From positions 2,480,001 to 2,544,000 of the forward strand of contig NZ_CP022437.1 in NCBI RefSeq assembly GCF_002224365.1: a stretch of 64,000 nucleotides of DNA, in the 5' to 3' direction. The notes below the pieces were generated by a model. That model saw nothing but the letters and a program-made list of their open reading frames with translations. It did not search any database and was not told the origin of the DNA. How positions within the stretch are numbered: position 1 is the first letter of the stretch; each line of letters begins with the position of its first letter. Source of the stretch: Virgibacillus necropolis. GTDB lineage: Bacteria; Bacillota; Bacilli; Bacillales; Amphibacillaceae. The position numbers and the translations under genes are program-made. Positions 55,003 to 63,758 of this stretch are shown in pieces.

Positions 55003-55774
55003 CTCCCATTAGCTGCATTAAGCCATGCATTGCCTCAAATGTAGTCTCGAATAAACTTTTCACCAAAACCATATATAAACTTAAGAAAAATAAAATTGCG
55101 ATAAAACTTACTACTATTTTTAGAGGCAATCCAACAACAAAAACATTTAGTTGTGGAACAGTTCTTGCAATAATTCCAAGTGCAACATCAACTAAAAATA
55201 AACAGCCTACAATTGGAATTGCCATTTGAAATGCTATAAGAAACATTTCATTAAACGTATCAATAACAAAATCAATGAGTGATTGGTTTTGAAAAGGTAC
55301 ATAAGCATCTATTGGAATTAAATTATAACTATAAAAGATTCCATCTATTAATAAATGGTGTCCATCGACCGATAATAAAAACAATAACGCAATAATATAA
55401 AAATATTGCCCAGTTAAAGGGGTTTGTGCTCCTGTTTGCGGATCAATGACGTTTGCAATTGCGAAACCCATTTGAAAATCAATTAATCCCCCTGCAATTT
55501 GAATCGCCGACAATATAATATAAGCGAGTAGGCCAATTAACAATCCTACAATTGCTTCCTTTGCAAGCAAAAGTATAAATGTTCCATCAATTGGAATTGG
55601 AGGTGAATCGACTGTATAAAACATAATAAATGCTAGAAAAAAACTAAACCCTATTTTAAAGTGCGTTGGTATGGTTTTATAGGAAAACAGTGGTAATGCA
55701 ACAAAAAAAGCTGTTACTCGAACAAATATTAATAAAAAAGCGGGTATACTTGCTAAATTAATAATATCCAGCAT
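54995..55774 (-). CDS. fliR: Flagellar export apparatus protein FliR
   Basis: A 259-residue membrane protein of the export gate (FliP5FliQ4FliR1 complex), with about six hydrophobic segments and the conserved GFAIANVIDPQTGAQTPLTG loop. It starts three bases after fliQ and overlaps flhB, consistent with coordinated synthesis of the gate. Confidence 0.96.
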   Translation of the reverse strand: MLDIINLASIPAFLLIFVRVTAFFVALPLFSYKTIPTHFKIGFSFFLAFIMFYTVDSPPIPIDGTFILLLAKEAIVGLLIGLLAYIILSAIQIAGGLIDFQMGFAIANVIDPQTGAQTPLTGQYFYIIALLFLLSVDGHHLLIDGIFYSYNLIPIDAYVPFQNQSLIDFVIDTFNEMFLIAFQMAIPIVGCLFLVDVALGIIARTVPQLNVFVVGLPLKIVVSFIAILFFLSLYMVLVKSLFETTFEAMHGLMQLMGGA

Positions 55775-55777
55775 ATT

Positions 55778-56047
55778 TTACCCAACAAACTGATTTAAGT
55801 TTTGAAATAAATCAGCTGTAAACTCAACCATTTTCGTTAACATCCAAGGTCCAAAAAATATCAAACCAACAAACACAGCTACAATTTTCGGAATAAATGC
55901 AAGTGTTTGTTCCTGTATCTGTGTAGTCGCCTGAAAGATACTTACTAATAATCCAATCGCAAGTGCTAATATCAACAACGGACCAGACACGAGTAAGATC
56001 GTATAAATACCTTTTTCTGCTAATGTTAAAACAAACTCACTGCTCAT
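55778..56047 (-). CDS. fliQ: Flagellar export apparatus protein FliQ
   Basis: An 89-residue protein with two membrane helices and the conserved FQATTQIQEQTLAFIPK loop between them. It forms part of the export gate with FliP and FliR. Full length for the family. Confidence 0.97.
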   Translation of the reverse strand: MSSEFVLTLAEKGIYTILLVSGPLLILALAIGLLVSIFQATTQIQEQTLAFIPKIVAVFVGLIFFGPWMLTKMVEFTADLFQNLNQFVG

Positions 56048-56072
56048 TAAAGCCCAACCCCTATGATATTCA

Positions 56073-56738
56073 TTAAAATCCCTCTAATAATGAATGGGTT
56101 ATGAGATACCAACCATCCACTAATACAAATAATAATATTTTAAATGGCAGCGAGATCATGACAGGTGGTAACATCATCATTCCCATCGACATAAGAACAC
56201 TTGCAACAGCCATGTCAATAATTAAAAACGGTACGAATATCATAAAACCCATTTGAAATGCCGTTTTCAGTTCACTAATTGTATAAGCAGGAACAAGTGT
56301 AGTCATTGGTATATCCTGAACTGTTTCAGGCTTTTCCATTTCCGCATAATTCATGAACAATGCTAGATCCTTTTGTCTCGTATGAGCTGCCATAAAGTCT
56401 TTCATTGGTGCACTTGCACGATCATACGCCTCGTCTAAGGATATTTCTTCATCGAAAAGTGGCTGAAGTGCTTCTTCATTTACCTCATTGAAGGTTGGTG
56501 CCATAATAAAAAATGTTAAAAACAAGGCAAGTCCAATAAGCACCTGATTCGGAGGCATTGACTGTGTTGCGAGTGATGTTCGAACAAAGGATAGAACAAT
56601 AATAATACGTGTGAAACTAGTCATTAAAATCAATATACTTGGCGCAAGTGATAGAACAGTTAATAATAATAATAATTTGACCGATGTCGCAACAGATGCC
56701 GGATCTGAATCAGAAAACATATTTATAAATTCATTCAT
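56073..56738 (-). CDS. fliP: Flagellar export apparatus protein FliP
   Basis: A 221-residue membrane protein of the export gate with the signatures TSFTRIIIVLSFVRTSL and QMGFMIFVPFLIIDMAVASVL in two of its membrane segments. The ATG at 56738 follows GGGTGAT; a GTG three codons earlier overlaps that site. It overlaps the end of fliO by eight bases. Confidence 0.97.
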   Translation of the reverse strand: MNEFINMFSDSDPASVATSVKLLLLLTVLSLAPSILILMTSFTRIIIVLSFVRTSLATQSMPPNQVLIGLALFLTFFIMAPTFNEVNEEALQPLFDEEISLDEAYDRASAPMKDFMAAHTRQKDLALFMNYAEMEKPETVQDIPMTTLVPAYTISELKTAFQMGFMIFVPFLIIDMAVASVLMSMGMMMLPPVMISLPFKILLFVLVDGWYLITHSLLEGF

Positions 56739-57378
56739 GCTTATCACCCTTTTGTTTATGGTGATTAATCATTTTTCTTCGACCACTTTTTAATTTATCT
56801 AGCTCTGTTGTAAATAGGTTTTTAAATTCACTTTTTGTTTGGTTTGTTGAATTATCATTTTTCTTTTGTTGAAATAAAGCCGTTACGAATGATCCGGCTT
56901 GGAATTCATTTGCTTGATTAATATGTAATAACTCTTCTTTTTCATTCTCATTTGTAATTTCGTGTAACAATTCAACATTATCTCCGACACCGACGACATA
57001 AACTCGACTACCGATACGAATAATTTGTATCGACTTATTTTGACCAACAGAAATTCCACCAATATTTTCTAATGCTTTTACTTGTTGAAAAATTTTATTT
57101 CGTTTGTTTAAAAGTTTTAATAATACATAAATAAGTGCTAGTACGAGAAGCAAAGCAAAAACCATTTTTATTAAATCAAATACTAATGATCCATTTTCGT
57201 TTTCACTTGCCTCTATACGCGTTCCATTAGAACCTTCTTTTTCTAACTTATCACAATCCAAATTTTCTTCTATACATTCCTTGGCATTAGGTGCAGCAGC
57301 GGAAACCTCCGATAGTAAACCTAAATTTAAATAGCATAATACTAAACAAATACAAATACTTATTTTTTTCAACACCAT
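56731..57378 (-). CDS. fliO: Flagellar export gate assembly protein FliO (FliZ of Bacillus)
   Basis: A 215-residue membrane protein with a cleavable signal-like N-terminus, an acidic extracytoplasmic part (about 35-65), one membrane helix (about 68-92) and a cytoplasmic FliO domain (ALENIGGISVGQNKSIQIIRI). FliO helps assemble FliP rings. The start is uncertain: ATG at 57378 or GTG two codons earlier, neither with a good ribosome binding site, so coupling to cheY is likely. Confidence 0.88.
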   Translation of the reverse strand: MVLKKISICICLVLCYLNLGLLSEVSAAAPNAKECIEENLDCDKLEKEGSNGTRIEASENENGSLVFDLIKMVFALLLVLALIYVLLKLLNKRNKIFQQVKALENIGGISVGQNKSIQIIRIGSRVYVVGVGDNVELLHEITNENEKEELLHINQANEFQAGSFVTALFQQKKNDNSTNQTKSEFKNLFTTELDKLKSGRRKMINHHKQKGDKHE

Positions 57379-57391
57379 ATTCACTCGCTTC

Positions 57392-57754
57392 TTAGTTTAA
57401 AGCCTTTTGTATAGCTTCTATTACGCGGTCTGCTTGGAATGGTTTGACAATAAAATCTTTTGCCCCTGCTTGTATAGCATCAATCACCATAGCCTGCTGG
57501 CCCATTGCAGAACACATTATTATTTTCGCTTGAGGATTTGCCTCTCTTATTTTCTTTAAAGAGGTAATCCCATCCATTTCAGGCATTGTAATGTCCATTG
57601 TCACTAAATCTGGTGTTAATTCGTTATATTTTTCAATGGCTTCCGCGCCATCCTGTGCTTCGCCTACTACCTCAAAGCCATTTTTACTTAAAATATCTTT
57701 TATCATCATACGCATGAATGCCGCATCATCTACGATTAAAATACGTTGTCCCAT
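57392..57754 (-). CDS. cheY: Chemotaxis response regulator CheY
   Basis: A 120-residue receiver domain with the acidic pair Asp9-Asp10, phosphoacceptor Asp54 (TMDITMPEMDG), the switch serine in CSAMGQQ and Lys in the VKPF motif. It is complete. GGGGG precedes the ATG at 57754. Phosphorylated CheY binds the switch proteins FliM/FliY. Its phosphodonor CheA is truncated in this window, so CheY may be unphosphorylated, or served by another kinase. Confidence 0.95.
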   Translation of the reverse strand: MGQRILIVDDAAFMRMMIKDILSKNGFEVVGEAQDGAEAIEKYNELTPDLVTMDITMPEMDGITSLKKIREANPQAKIIMCSAMGQQAMVIDAIQAGAKDFIVKPFQADRVIEAIQKALN

Positions 57755-57776
57755 TATGCTTTCCCCCATCAATTTT

Positions 57777-58925
57777 TCATTTGAGTTTCATAAGCCTTTC
57801 TGACTGGCTTATGATATCTGTTAAGCGAACTCCAAAGCTCTCATCAATAACCACTACTTCACCTTTTGCGATTAATTTCTTATTAACGAATACGTCAACG
57901 GGCTCACCAGCTAATTTATCTAATTCAATAATTGATCCTGACGATAAATCTAATATATCTTTAATCGTTCTCTTTGTACGCCCAAGTTCCACAGTAACCT
58001 TTAATGGAATATCTAGTAACAAATCTAGGTTACGTTGGTTATTTTCACTTAGCCCCACCTGGTCAAATGTAGAGAATGTAGCCTGATGTATATTAGTTGA
58101 TGATCGATTCACATTTTCACCCAAATATTGTGGTTTAGGTTGTGAGGTTTCTTCTTGACCTTTATGTAGATTTCGCTCATTACTAGCTTGTTTTTCGATC
58201 TCTCCAACTGCAGCTTGCTTTTCGTTTATTTCTGCTTGTGAACTTTTCATTAACTCATCAACAAGTTGATTTGCAAAAGGGATTGGAATTAATTGCATTA
58301 TAGTTGAATCAATTAATGTTCCTACCTTTAGTTGGAAGGAAACCTTTACAAATACGTTTTCGTTCCCATTTAGTTCATCTTTCACGTTGTTTTGGCCATT
58401 TCGTAGTTTGATAATTGGTGGTGAGATATCAACTTTCTTTTCAAAAATCGTAGACATACTAGTTGCAGCAGCGCCCATCATTTGATTCATAACTTCCTGT
58501 ACTGCACTAATATGAATATCATTTAATTCTTCTGATGGATTTGTTCCATCACCACCAAGCATAATATCGGAAATGATAGAAGCGTCTTCCGAATTAATAA
58601 CAAAAACGTTCTGACCGATAAAACCTTCTATGTATTTCACCTCAACCCTAACATGGTTAAAGGTAAATTCCCTTGTTAGATCCTCTTGCTTAATAACAGA
58701 CACTTGAGGTGTTGTAATTTCGACTTTTTGACTTAATAATGTAGAAAGTGTGGTTGCAGAACTTCCAAACGAAATATTACCAATCTCACCAAGTGTATCC
58801 TCTTCTATGGTAGTTAAAAAATTGGAATTATCGATATCCTCTATAGCAGTTTCTATCTCATCATCTGATCCTACCTTTAAAAGTGCATCTATTTCATCCT
58901 GGGAAAGCATGCCATCATTCGTCAT
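57777..58925 (-). CDS. fliY: Flagellar motor switch phosphatase FliY
   Basis: A 382-residue Bacillus-type switch protein. The N-terminal part carries a CheY-P-binding-like peptide, the middle is a CheC-like phosphatase with two E..N active-site pairs (TLGEIGNISFGSSA and ISAVQEVMNQMMGAAA), and the C-terminus (about 295-380) is the FliN/SpoA domain (DIPLKVTVELGRTKRTIKDI). GGGGG precedes the ATG at 58925. It overlaps the end of fliM by 11 bases. It is the only CheY-P phosphatase left here, as cheC is missing. Confidence 0.95.
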   Translation of the reverse strand: MTNDGMLSQDEIDALLKVGSDDEIETAIEDIDNSNFLTTIEEDTLGEIGNISFGSSATTLSTLLSQKVEITTPQVSVIKQEDLTREFTFNHVRVEVKYIEGFIGQNVFVINSEDASIISDIMLGGDGTNPSEELNDIHISAVQEVMNQMMGAAATSMSTIFEKKVDISPPIIKLRNGQNNVKDELNGNENVFVKVSFQLKVGTLIDSTIMQLIPIPFANQLVDELMKSSQAEINEKQAAVGEIEKQASNERNLHKGQEETSQPKPQYLGENVNRSSTNIHQATFSTFDQVGLSENNQRNLDLLLDIPLKVTVELGRTKRTIKDILDLSSGSIIELDKLAGEPVDVFVNKKLIAKGEVVVIDESFGVRLTDIISQSERLMKLK

Positions 58926-59910
58926 CCCTGTTTCCCCCTTCAATTTCTTCTAATACTTGTACTGAAATTTTATTTCTTAGTTTACCTGGCTGCACATAAA
59001 ACTTAGGTTCATTATTAATTTCCAACGTTAATGGATCTTCAATAGACTGGTTTAAACCAATGATGTCGTTCCTTTGTAAGTTTAAAAATTCATCGATATT
59101 AATCGTCGTTTGACCTAATAGAGTTTTCGCTTCTACCTTAGCTAGCTTAATATTTTCTGTAAGCTTGCTGTATGTTTCTGGGTCTCTATTTTTTGTTGTC
59201 GTTTGCATCCAATAGTGAACAGATAATTTTGGAATAATCGGTTCGAGAACAATATGCGGGATACAAATATTAATCAAACCGCTTGCTTCTCCAATAGTTG
59301 TGTTTAAAGATACAATAATAACTGTTTCATTTGGGGAAACCATTTGTAAAAATTGCGGATTCACCTCAAAATCTTCTAATACTGGATCAATTTCTATTAT
59401 CGATGCCCATGCTTCTTGCAGATTAACAACAGCCTTTTCAAAGAGCTGTGACATCAACAACGTTTCAATTTCAGTTAAGTTCTCTACCTTGTTGACACTG
59501 TTTCCTTTTCCCCCTAAAACTCTATCCAACATACCATATGCAATGTTCGGATTTACCTCCATCAGTATACGACCTTCTAAGGGGGCAACACTAAATATAT
59601 TTAATACAGTCATTTTAGGTACCGAACGAATAAATTCTTCATATGGAATTTGATCAACCGATGCAACAGATATATTTACATATGTTCTTAGTTGTGCCGA
59701 AAAGAATGTCGTTAACAACCGGGCATAATTTTCGTGAATCCTAGATATACTTCTAACCTGGTCTTTCGAGAAGCGCAATGCTCTCTTGAAATCATAGACT
59801 CGAACTTTTTTTTCTTTTTCTTCTTTTTTTAATTCTTCAGCATTCATCTCACCAGTTGAAATAGCTGATAACAGTGCATCAATCTCATTTTGTGACAGTA
59901 CTTCTTCCAC
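58915..59910 (-). CDS. fliM: Flagellar motor switch protein FliM
   Basis: A 331-residue C-ring protein with the N-terminal CheY-P-binding motif LSQNEIDALLSAIS, a CheC-like core and a C-terminal SpoA domain. The start codon is GTG with GGAGGTGAGGG upstream. Family length is about 332. Confidence 0.97.
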   Translation of the reverse strand: MEEVLSQNEIDALLSAISTGEMNAEELKKEEKEKKVRVYDFKRALRFSKDQVRSISRIHENYARLLTTFFSAQLRTYVNISVASVDQIPYEEFIRSVPKMTVLNIFSVAPLEGRILMEVNPNIAYGMLDRVLGGKGNSVNKVENLTEIETLLMSQLFEKAVVNLQEAWASIIEIDPVLEDFEVNPQFLQMVSPNETVIIVSLNTTIGEASGLINICIPHIVLEPIIPKLSVHYWMQTTTKNRDPETYSKLTENIKLAKVEAKTLLGQTTINIDEFLNLQRNDIIGLNQSIEDPLTLEINNEPKFYVQPGKLRNKISVQVLEEIEGGNRDDE

Positions 59911-59971
59911 GTAAAACCCTCACCTCCGTAATGGAGTAATTATCGTTATTGTGCGTGTTCAAAACAACCTA

Positions 59972-60400
59972 TTATTGTAAAATCTTACTTATTGTATAGA
60001 CATCCGTAATCTTTCCATCTATCATTAATTCGTTAAGTTTCAGTTGTACAACATCCTCTAAATTACCAAGTCCGGATTTAAAATCTTCAGCGTGCATTTT
60101 TGATAATTCCTTTATAAGGATATTTTTAAGTTGGAATTCTCTCTTTGCTATTTCTTCTTTTGCATCCTTACTATCTGTTACTACCTGGAACTGAATACGA
60201 ACAAAGCTTCCATCCTCTAGATCTGTCGTAATTTCAGATGTTTGATAGGAATGTTCGACGATTTCATCTATCGATTGAGCATCACCGTTTTTATCGTCGC
60301 CAGATACATATAAGACAACAACTAATGCGATTACTCCACCTAGCAATAAAATGACCAATGAAGTAACCATTGTTTTAACTAAACCGCTACCCATTTGCAT
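59972..60400 (-). CDS. fliL: Flagellar basal body-associated protein FliL
   Basis: A 142-residue protein with one N-terminal membrane helix (about 8-32) and a periplasm-facing SPFH-like domain that stabilises stator units. The ATG at 60400 is preferred (AAGGA eight bases upstream); other in-frame starts lie within three codons. It overlaps flbD by 14 bases. Confidence 0.93.
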   Translation of the reverse strand: MQMGSGLVKTMVTSLVILLLGGVIALVVVLYVSGDDKNGDAQSIDEIVEHSYQTSEITTDLEDGSFVRIQFQVVTDSKDAKEEIAKREFQLKNILIKELSKMHAEDFKSGLGNLEDVVQLKLNELMIDGKITDVYTISKILQ

Positions 60401-60605
60401 CACCGATTCCTTTTACACATTCCCTGATTCCAAGTTTACGGTAATAACTTGTAACTAAGCTTGCAACCTCTTTCTCAGGCTCTTTTACTACCATTTTCTT
60501 ACCATTAATTAACGTAATCGTTGTATCTGGATGGGACTGTATTTGTTCAATCATGATAGCATTTAATGTAAACACTTCATTGTTTAGCCTGGTTAATTGA
60601 ATCAT
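60387..60605 (-). CDS. flbD: FlbD/SwrD family small flagellar protein
   Basis: A 72-residue protein (MIQLTRLNNEVFTLNAIMIEQ, then TTITLINGKKMVVKEP) of the FlbD family, called SwrD (YlzI) in B. subtilis, where it raises motor power for swarming. There is no recognisable ribosome binding site: the ATG is preceded by CCCCCCACCATATT, and a stable hairpin lies just upstream. Confidence 0.92.
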   Translation of the reverse strand: MIQLTRLNNEVFTLNAIMIEQIQSHPDTTITLINGKKMVVKEPEKEVASLVTSYYRKLGIRECVKGIGDANG

Positions 60606-60612
60606 AATATGG

Positions 60613-60653
60613 TGGGGGGATGTGCCTGTAGCTATCTATAGCGCAACATCCCC
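60613..60653 (-). other. Hairpin between flgE and flbD
   Basis: On the minus strand GGGGATGT pairs with ACATCCCC, and inside it GCTAT pairs with ATAGC. It starts 12 bases past the flgE stop and ends 8 bases before the flbD ATG. No T run follows. It could be an RNA stability hairpin or control flbD translation. Confidence 0.6.
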
Positions 60654-60664
60654 TACCTCCTCAT

Positions 60665-61459
60665 CTATCGTTTTAGATTTACAAGCTCTTGTAGTATTTC
60701 ATCAGATGTCGTAATAATTCTTGTATTTGCCTGGAATCCACGTTGTGCAGTAATCATTTCAGTGAACTCCTCGGCCAAGTCTACATTCGACATTTCTAGT
60801 GAACCACTAATGATGGATGCAGCGCCATCCGCTTCAGGTACTGCCAATCCCGTAAAACCAGCGTTTTCTGAATTTAAAAAGAGGTTACTACCAGATTTTT
60901 GTAAACCAGCAGGGTTCGAGAAGTTTGCAATGCCAATCTGCCCCTCAGTTTGAGTGTCACCAGCAGCATCTATATACGTTACCGTTCCATTTGTTTGAAT
61001 ACTGAAGCTTTGTGCTGTATCTGGGATAGTTAGCGGAAAATTTCCACCTGCTCCAACTAAATAATAACCATCTGCATTTACAATATTGCCTCCATCATCT
61101 AGATAAAAATTACCAGCACGTGTATACAACGTTTCACCATTTGCTTGCAGAGCGAACATTCCATCTCCCTCTAATGCCAAATCTAGCGGATTATTTGTCG
61201 TTTGGCGAAATCCTTGTGTATGAATATTGTCAATCGATCCTAATTGTGACCCTAAACCAATTTGTGCCGCGTTTATACCGCCTCGTGTAGCAGTTGGGCC
61301 TTGAGCACCAGACGTCATTTGACTCATCATGTCTTGGAACGTTACTCTCCCTTTTTTAAATCCTGCTGTATTTACATTTGCAATATTGTTACCAATAACA
61401 TCTAATTTCGCTTGGAACCCCTTCATCCCTGAAATTCCCGCATACATTGAACGTAACAT
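60665..61459 (-). CDS. flgE: Flagellar hook protein FlgE (Bacillus short type, often annotated FlgG)
   Basis: A 264-residue axial protein with the rod/hook N-terminal motif MYAGISGMKGFQAKLDVIGN, a central variable region and the C-terminal EFTEMITAQRGFQANTRIITT that forms the coiled core. Its length matches the short hook protein of B. subtilis, which is encoded at this operon position. The start at 61459 is one of two near in-frame ATGs and follows GAAGGG. Confidence 0.92.
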   Translation of the reverse strand: MLRSMYAGISGMKGFQAKLDVIGNNIANVNTAGFKKGRVTFQDMMSQMTSGAQGPTATRGGINAAQIGLGSQLGSIDNIHTQGFRQTTNNPLDLALEGDGMFALQANGETLYTRAGNFYLDDGGNIVNADGYYLVGAGGNFPLTIPDTAQSFSIQTNGTVTYIDAAGDTQTEGQIGIANFSNPAGLQKSGSNLFLNSENAGFTGLAVPEADGAASIISGSLEMSNVDLAEEFTEMITAQRGFQANTRIITTSDEILQELVNLKR

Positions 61460-61546
61460 ATTCATTCATCCCTTCACTTAGTAATGTAGTAAGCTGTATC
61501 ATTCAGTCAACAGCTTCCATGGCCTCCCAGTTCCCCCGAGTCCAGC

Positions 61547-61924
61547 CTATTCGTTAATTAAAATTGTTCCATTAATATTCGTGAAAATTTTGTTTGTTGC
61601 TTCTTCTCGGTTCATTGCTGTTACAACTGTGTGATTCTTTGTACTAACAAGTAGAGCTGCATCATTGGTTACAACAAGTGAATCAGTAATCCCTTTGTTT
61701 CTTGCTTCTACCATTTTTTCTGTTATTGTCTGCCATTGCTTATCATTAAACGTAATATTTCTTTCCTGTAATCGTTCTTTTGCGTGTTTACTAACCTTAA
61801 CAGTCTGTGCATCTACCAACATATCTTTAAAATTGACTGAAGTGGATTGTTGTTTAGATAAAGGTTTGTTTACATTCGGAAATTGCAAGGCATGTGACTT
61901 TGTCTGATGGATACGGTGATCCAT
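61547..61924 (-). CDS. Flagellar operon protein of the TIGR02530 type
   Basis: A 125-residue protein with a central segment VSKHAKERLQERNITF, the signature of the flagellar-operon family found between flgD and flgE in many Bacillaceae. The function is not known; no signal or membrane segment is present. The ATG at 61924 follows AAGGA by about ten bases and lies right after the flgD stop codon, so it is translationally coupled. Confidence 0.85.
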   Translation of the reverse strand: MDHRIHQTKSHALQFPNVNKPLSKQQSTSVNFKDMLVDAQTVKVSKHAKERLQERNITFNDKQWQTITEKMVEARNKGITDSLVVTNDAALLVSTKNHTVVTAMNREEATNKIFTNINGTILINE

Positions 61925-61925
61925 T

Positions 61926-62426
61926 TTATTCACTTCCTTCTGTTTTATCTGGTCCTTCTACCGTGGCTTCAGTTGCATCGTCAAGTTTTGCATTCGGATC
62001 ACTGATTTGTAAAATAGCATCCGCATAAATCTTTTTCCCATTTTCTAATTCTAGAATCGCCCATCCTTCTTTCTGACTCACTGCAATAACATTACTAGAT
62101 TCGATGTCTAGTTTTTCACCAGTCTCTTCCTCATAATTTTGATAAGAAACTTCCTTACCAATCATATGACTATATTTAATTACTGGGGAAACCAGCTGGC
62201 TTTGCACTAAGGTGTCTATTGACTTTGACATATTCATCATCTGTTCTAACGATGAAAAAGAAGCCATTTGAGAAATGAATTCGCGATCGTCCATTGGATT
62301 TGTTGGGTCTTGATTTTGTAACTGCGTCATTAGTATCTGTAAAAATTCTTCCTTTCCAAGTTCAGGACTTGGTTGTCTTGTTGTTGATTGGTTTTGCAAA
62401 TAATACGATGGATCGATTTTCGTCAC
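61926..62426 (-). CDS. flgD: Flagellar hook capping protein FlgD
   Basis: A 166-residue hook-cap protein. The conserved N-terminal motif LGKEEFLQILMTQLQNQDP followed by NPMDDREFISQMASFSSLEQ is clear. A GTG start at 62426 (GGTGG six bases upstream) fits the family N-terminus MTKIDPSYYLQ; a GTG three codons earlier is also possible. It starts ten bases after fliK. Confidence 0.93.
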   Translation of the reverse strand: MTKIDPSYYLQNQSTTRQPSPELGKEEFLQILMTQLQNQDPTNPMDDREFISQMASFSSLEQMMNMSKSIDTLVQSQLVSPVIKYSHMIGKEVSYQNYEEETGEKLDIESSNVIAVSQKEGWAILELENGKKIYADAILQISDPNAKLDDATEATVEGPDKTEGSE

Positions 62427-62435
62427 ATCAACCAC

Positions 62436-63728
62436 CTACACTTTCTCATTCAGTAGAATTTCATGAAAGAATTTTTCAAACTCATCATTTGATTGTTTCT
62501 GCTCATCTTGATGGGAATGTTCTGATTGACTTTGCTCATCTTTATTCATAGATTGTTGATCCTTCTCTTGTTGCATATTTTGCGTCTGTGTACTACTATC
62601 TTGCCTTTCAATCACAACCTGTTGTGGTGAAAACATGTGTTTGAGTTGATGCATGTTCGCCTCCAACATATCCTGAGTTGCTGCAGATGTTACAATAATT
62701 TTCACTGTCATCTCACCATTAATCTGGGTTAGCTTCACCATCATTTCCCCTAGATTAGCTGGACGTAAAGCAATAGATAATTGGGTTGAACCGTTGTTAG
62801 ACACATAAAATTTACTTGATTTCATCACTTCTTGAAATTTATCTACTAATTGTTGCCCTTGGCCTTGTTTATGTTGTGATTGATTTAGGTGAATGACATA
62901 TTGCTCAACCTTGGATAACGGCATTGATGAAGAGGCAACTTGATTAAGTGAAACAGGTTCAGAAACACTATGCTGTGACAGAGCCTTCTCAATCCATTTT
63001 ACTACGTCAGAATTTGTTACCTTTGCATCCGTGTTATATTGCCGTGATGCCACAAATTGATCTCTTTTTTGGTACGCATTTACTAATTCCCGCCATACAA
63101 TCTCGATTTTTGTTCCATTTAGATTCAGTTGATTTCCTACCTGTATAGCGCTTTCCTTGGTACCAGCCTTTTTCTCTAGACTTGTCCATTGCTGCAATAG
63201 CTTTTGTATTTCCGGGGCAATCTTCTCAATGTTTCTATAACTTGTGATACCCGATAGTAATGATTCAGCTTTATTACTAATTTCAATAAGCTTCTGAGCG
63301 ATTTCTTTTTTATTGATTGAAACAATGGTTGTACTTATACGTGGTAAAACAACTTGAGCATCCATTTGAAATTGTTTACTTGTGCTGGCAGACGCTATAT
63401 TACCAAGAATAATTTTCAACTGCCGAACTTCTTCTGCACGTACATTCATTTCCTCAAGCGTCCGTTCTATGTCTTCTGGTTCTTTAAGTATCGTGTCAAG
63501 CTTATCGTTTAATGCTTCTGGCAGGTTTGCAAAAATACGTTTCAACAGATTATTGGTATCTTCTGATTTAAGGTGACTTCCTGTGTTTCCTGTAGAAGTA
63601 TTAGGCTGCTTTAATTTTAATAGTAGCCCTGTAAATACGCTTGATAATTCAATTGGCACACTTTCACCTGATAGAACTTTTCCATGAATTGGTAGTTGAA
63701 CAGGAATAGGCATTCCAGTTATATTCAT
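62436..63728 (-). CDS. fliK: Flagellar hook-length control protein FliK
   Basis: A 430-residue secreted ruler protein with a variable, Ser/Gln/Lys-rich N-terminal part and the conserved C-terminal Flg_hook domain (about 285-375, STQLSIALRPANLGEMMVKL), which triggers FlhB switching. The tail is highly charged and Gln-rich. GGGGG eight bases upstream sets the ATG at 63728. Confidence 0.9.
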   Translation of the reverse strand: MNITGMPIPVQLPIHGKVLSGESVPIELSSVFTGLLLKLKQPNTSTGNTGSHLKSEDTNNLLKRIFANLPEALNDKLDTILKEPEDIERTLEEMNVRAEEVRQLKIILGNIASASTSKQFQMDAQVVLPRISTTIVSINKKEIAQKLIEISNKAESLLSGITSYRNIEKIAPEIQKLLQQWTSLEKKAGTKESAIQVGNQLNLNGTKIEIVWRELVNAYQKRDQFVASRQYNTDAKVTNSDVVKWIEKALSQHSVSEPVSLNQVASSSMPLSKVEQYVIHLNQSQHKQGQGQQLVDKFQEVMKSSKFYVSNNGSTQLSIALRPANLGEMMVKLTQINGEMTVKIIVTSAATQDMLEANMHQLKHMFSPQQVVIERQDSSTQTQNMQQEKDQQSMNKDEQSQSEHSHQDEQKQSNDEFEKFFHEILLNEKV

Positions 63729-63758
63729 TTTTTCCACCCCCTTTCAAGTGTTTGAAAG

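Noticed and set aside
61480-61546. Possible five-codon peptide (MEAVD) behind GGGAGG between flgE and the TIGR02530 gene, and a small hairpin at 61491-61516
   Set aside because: Too short to support as a gene, and the hairpin lacks a T run; both may be chance.
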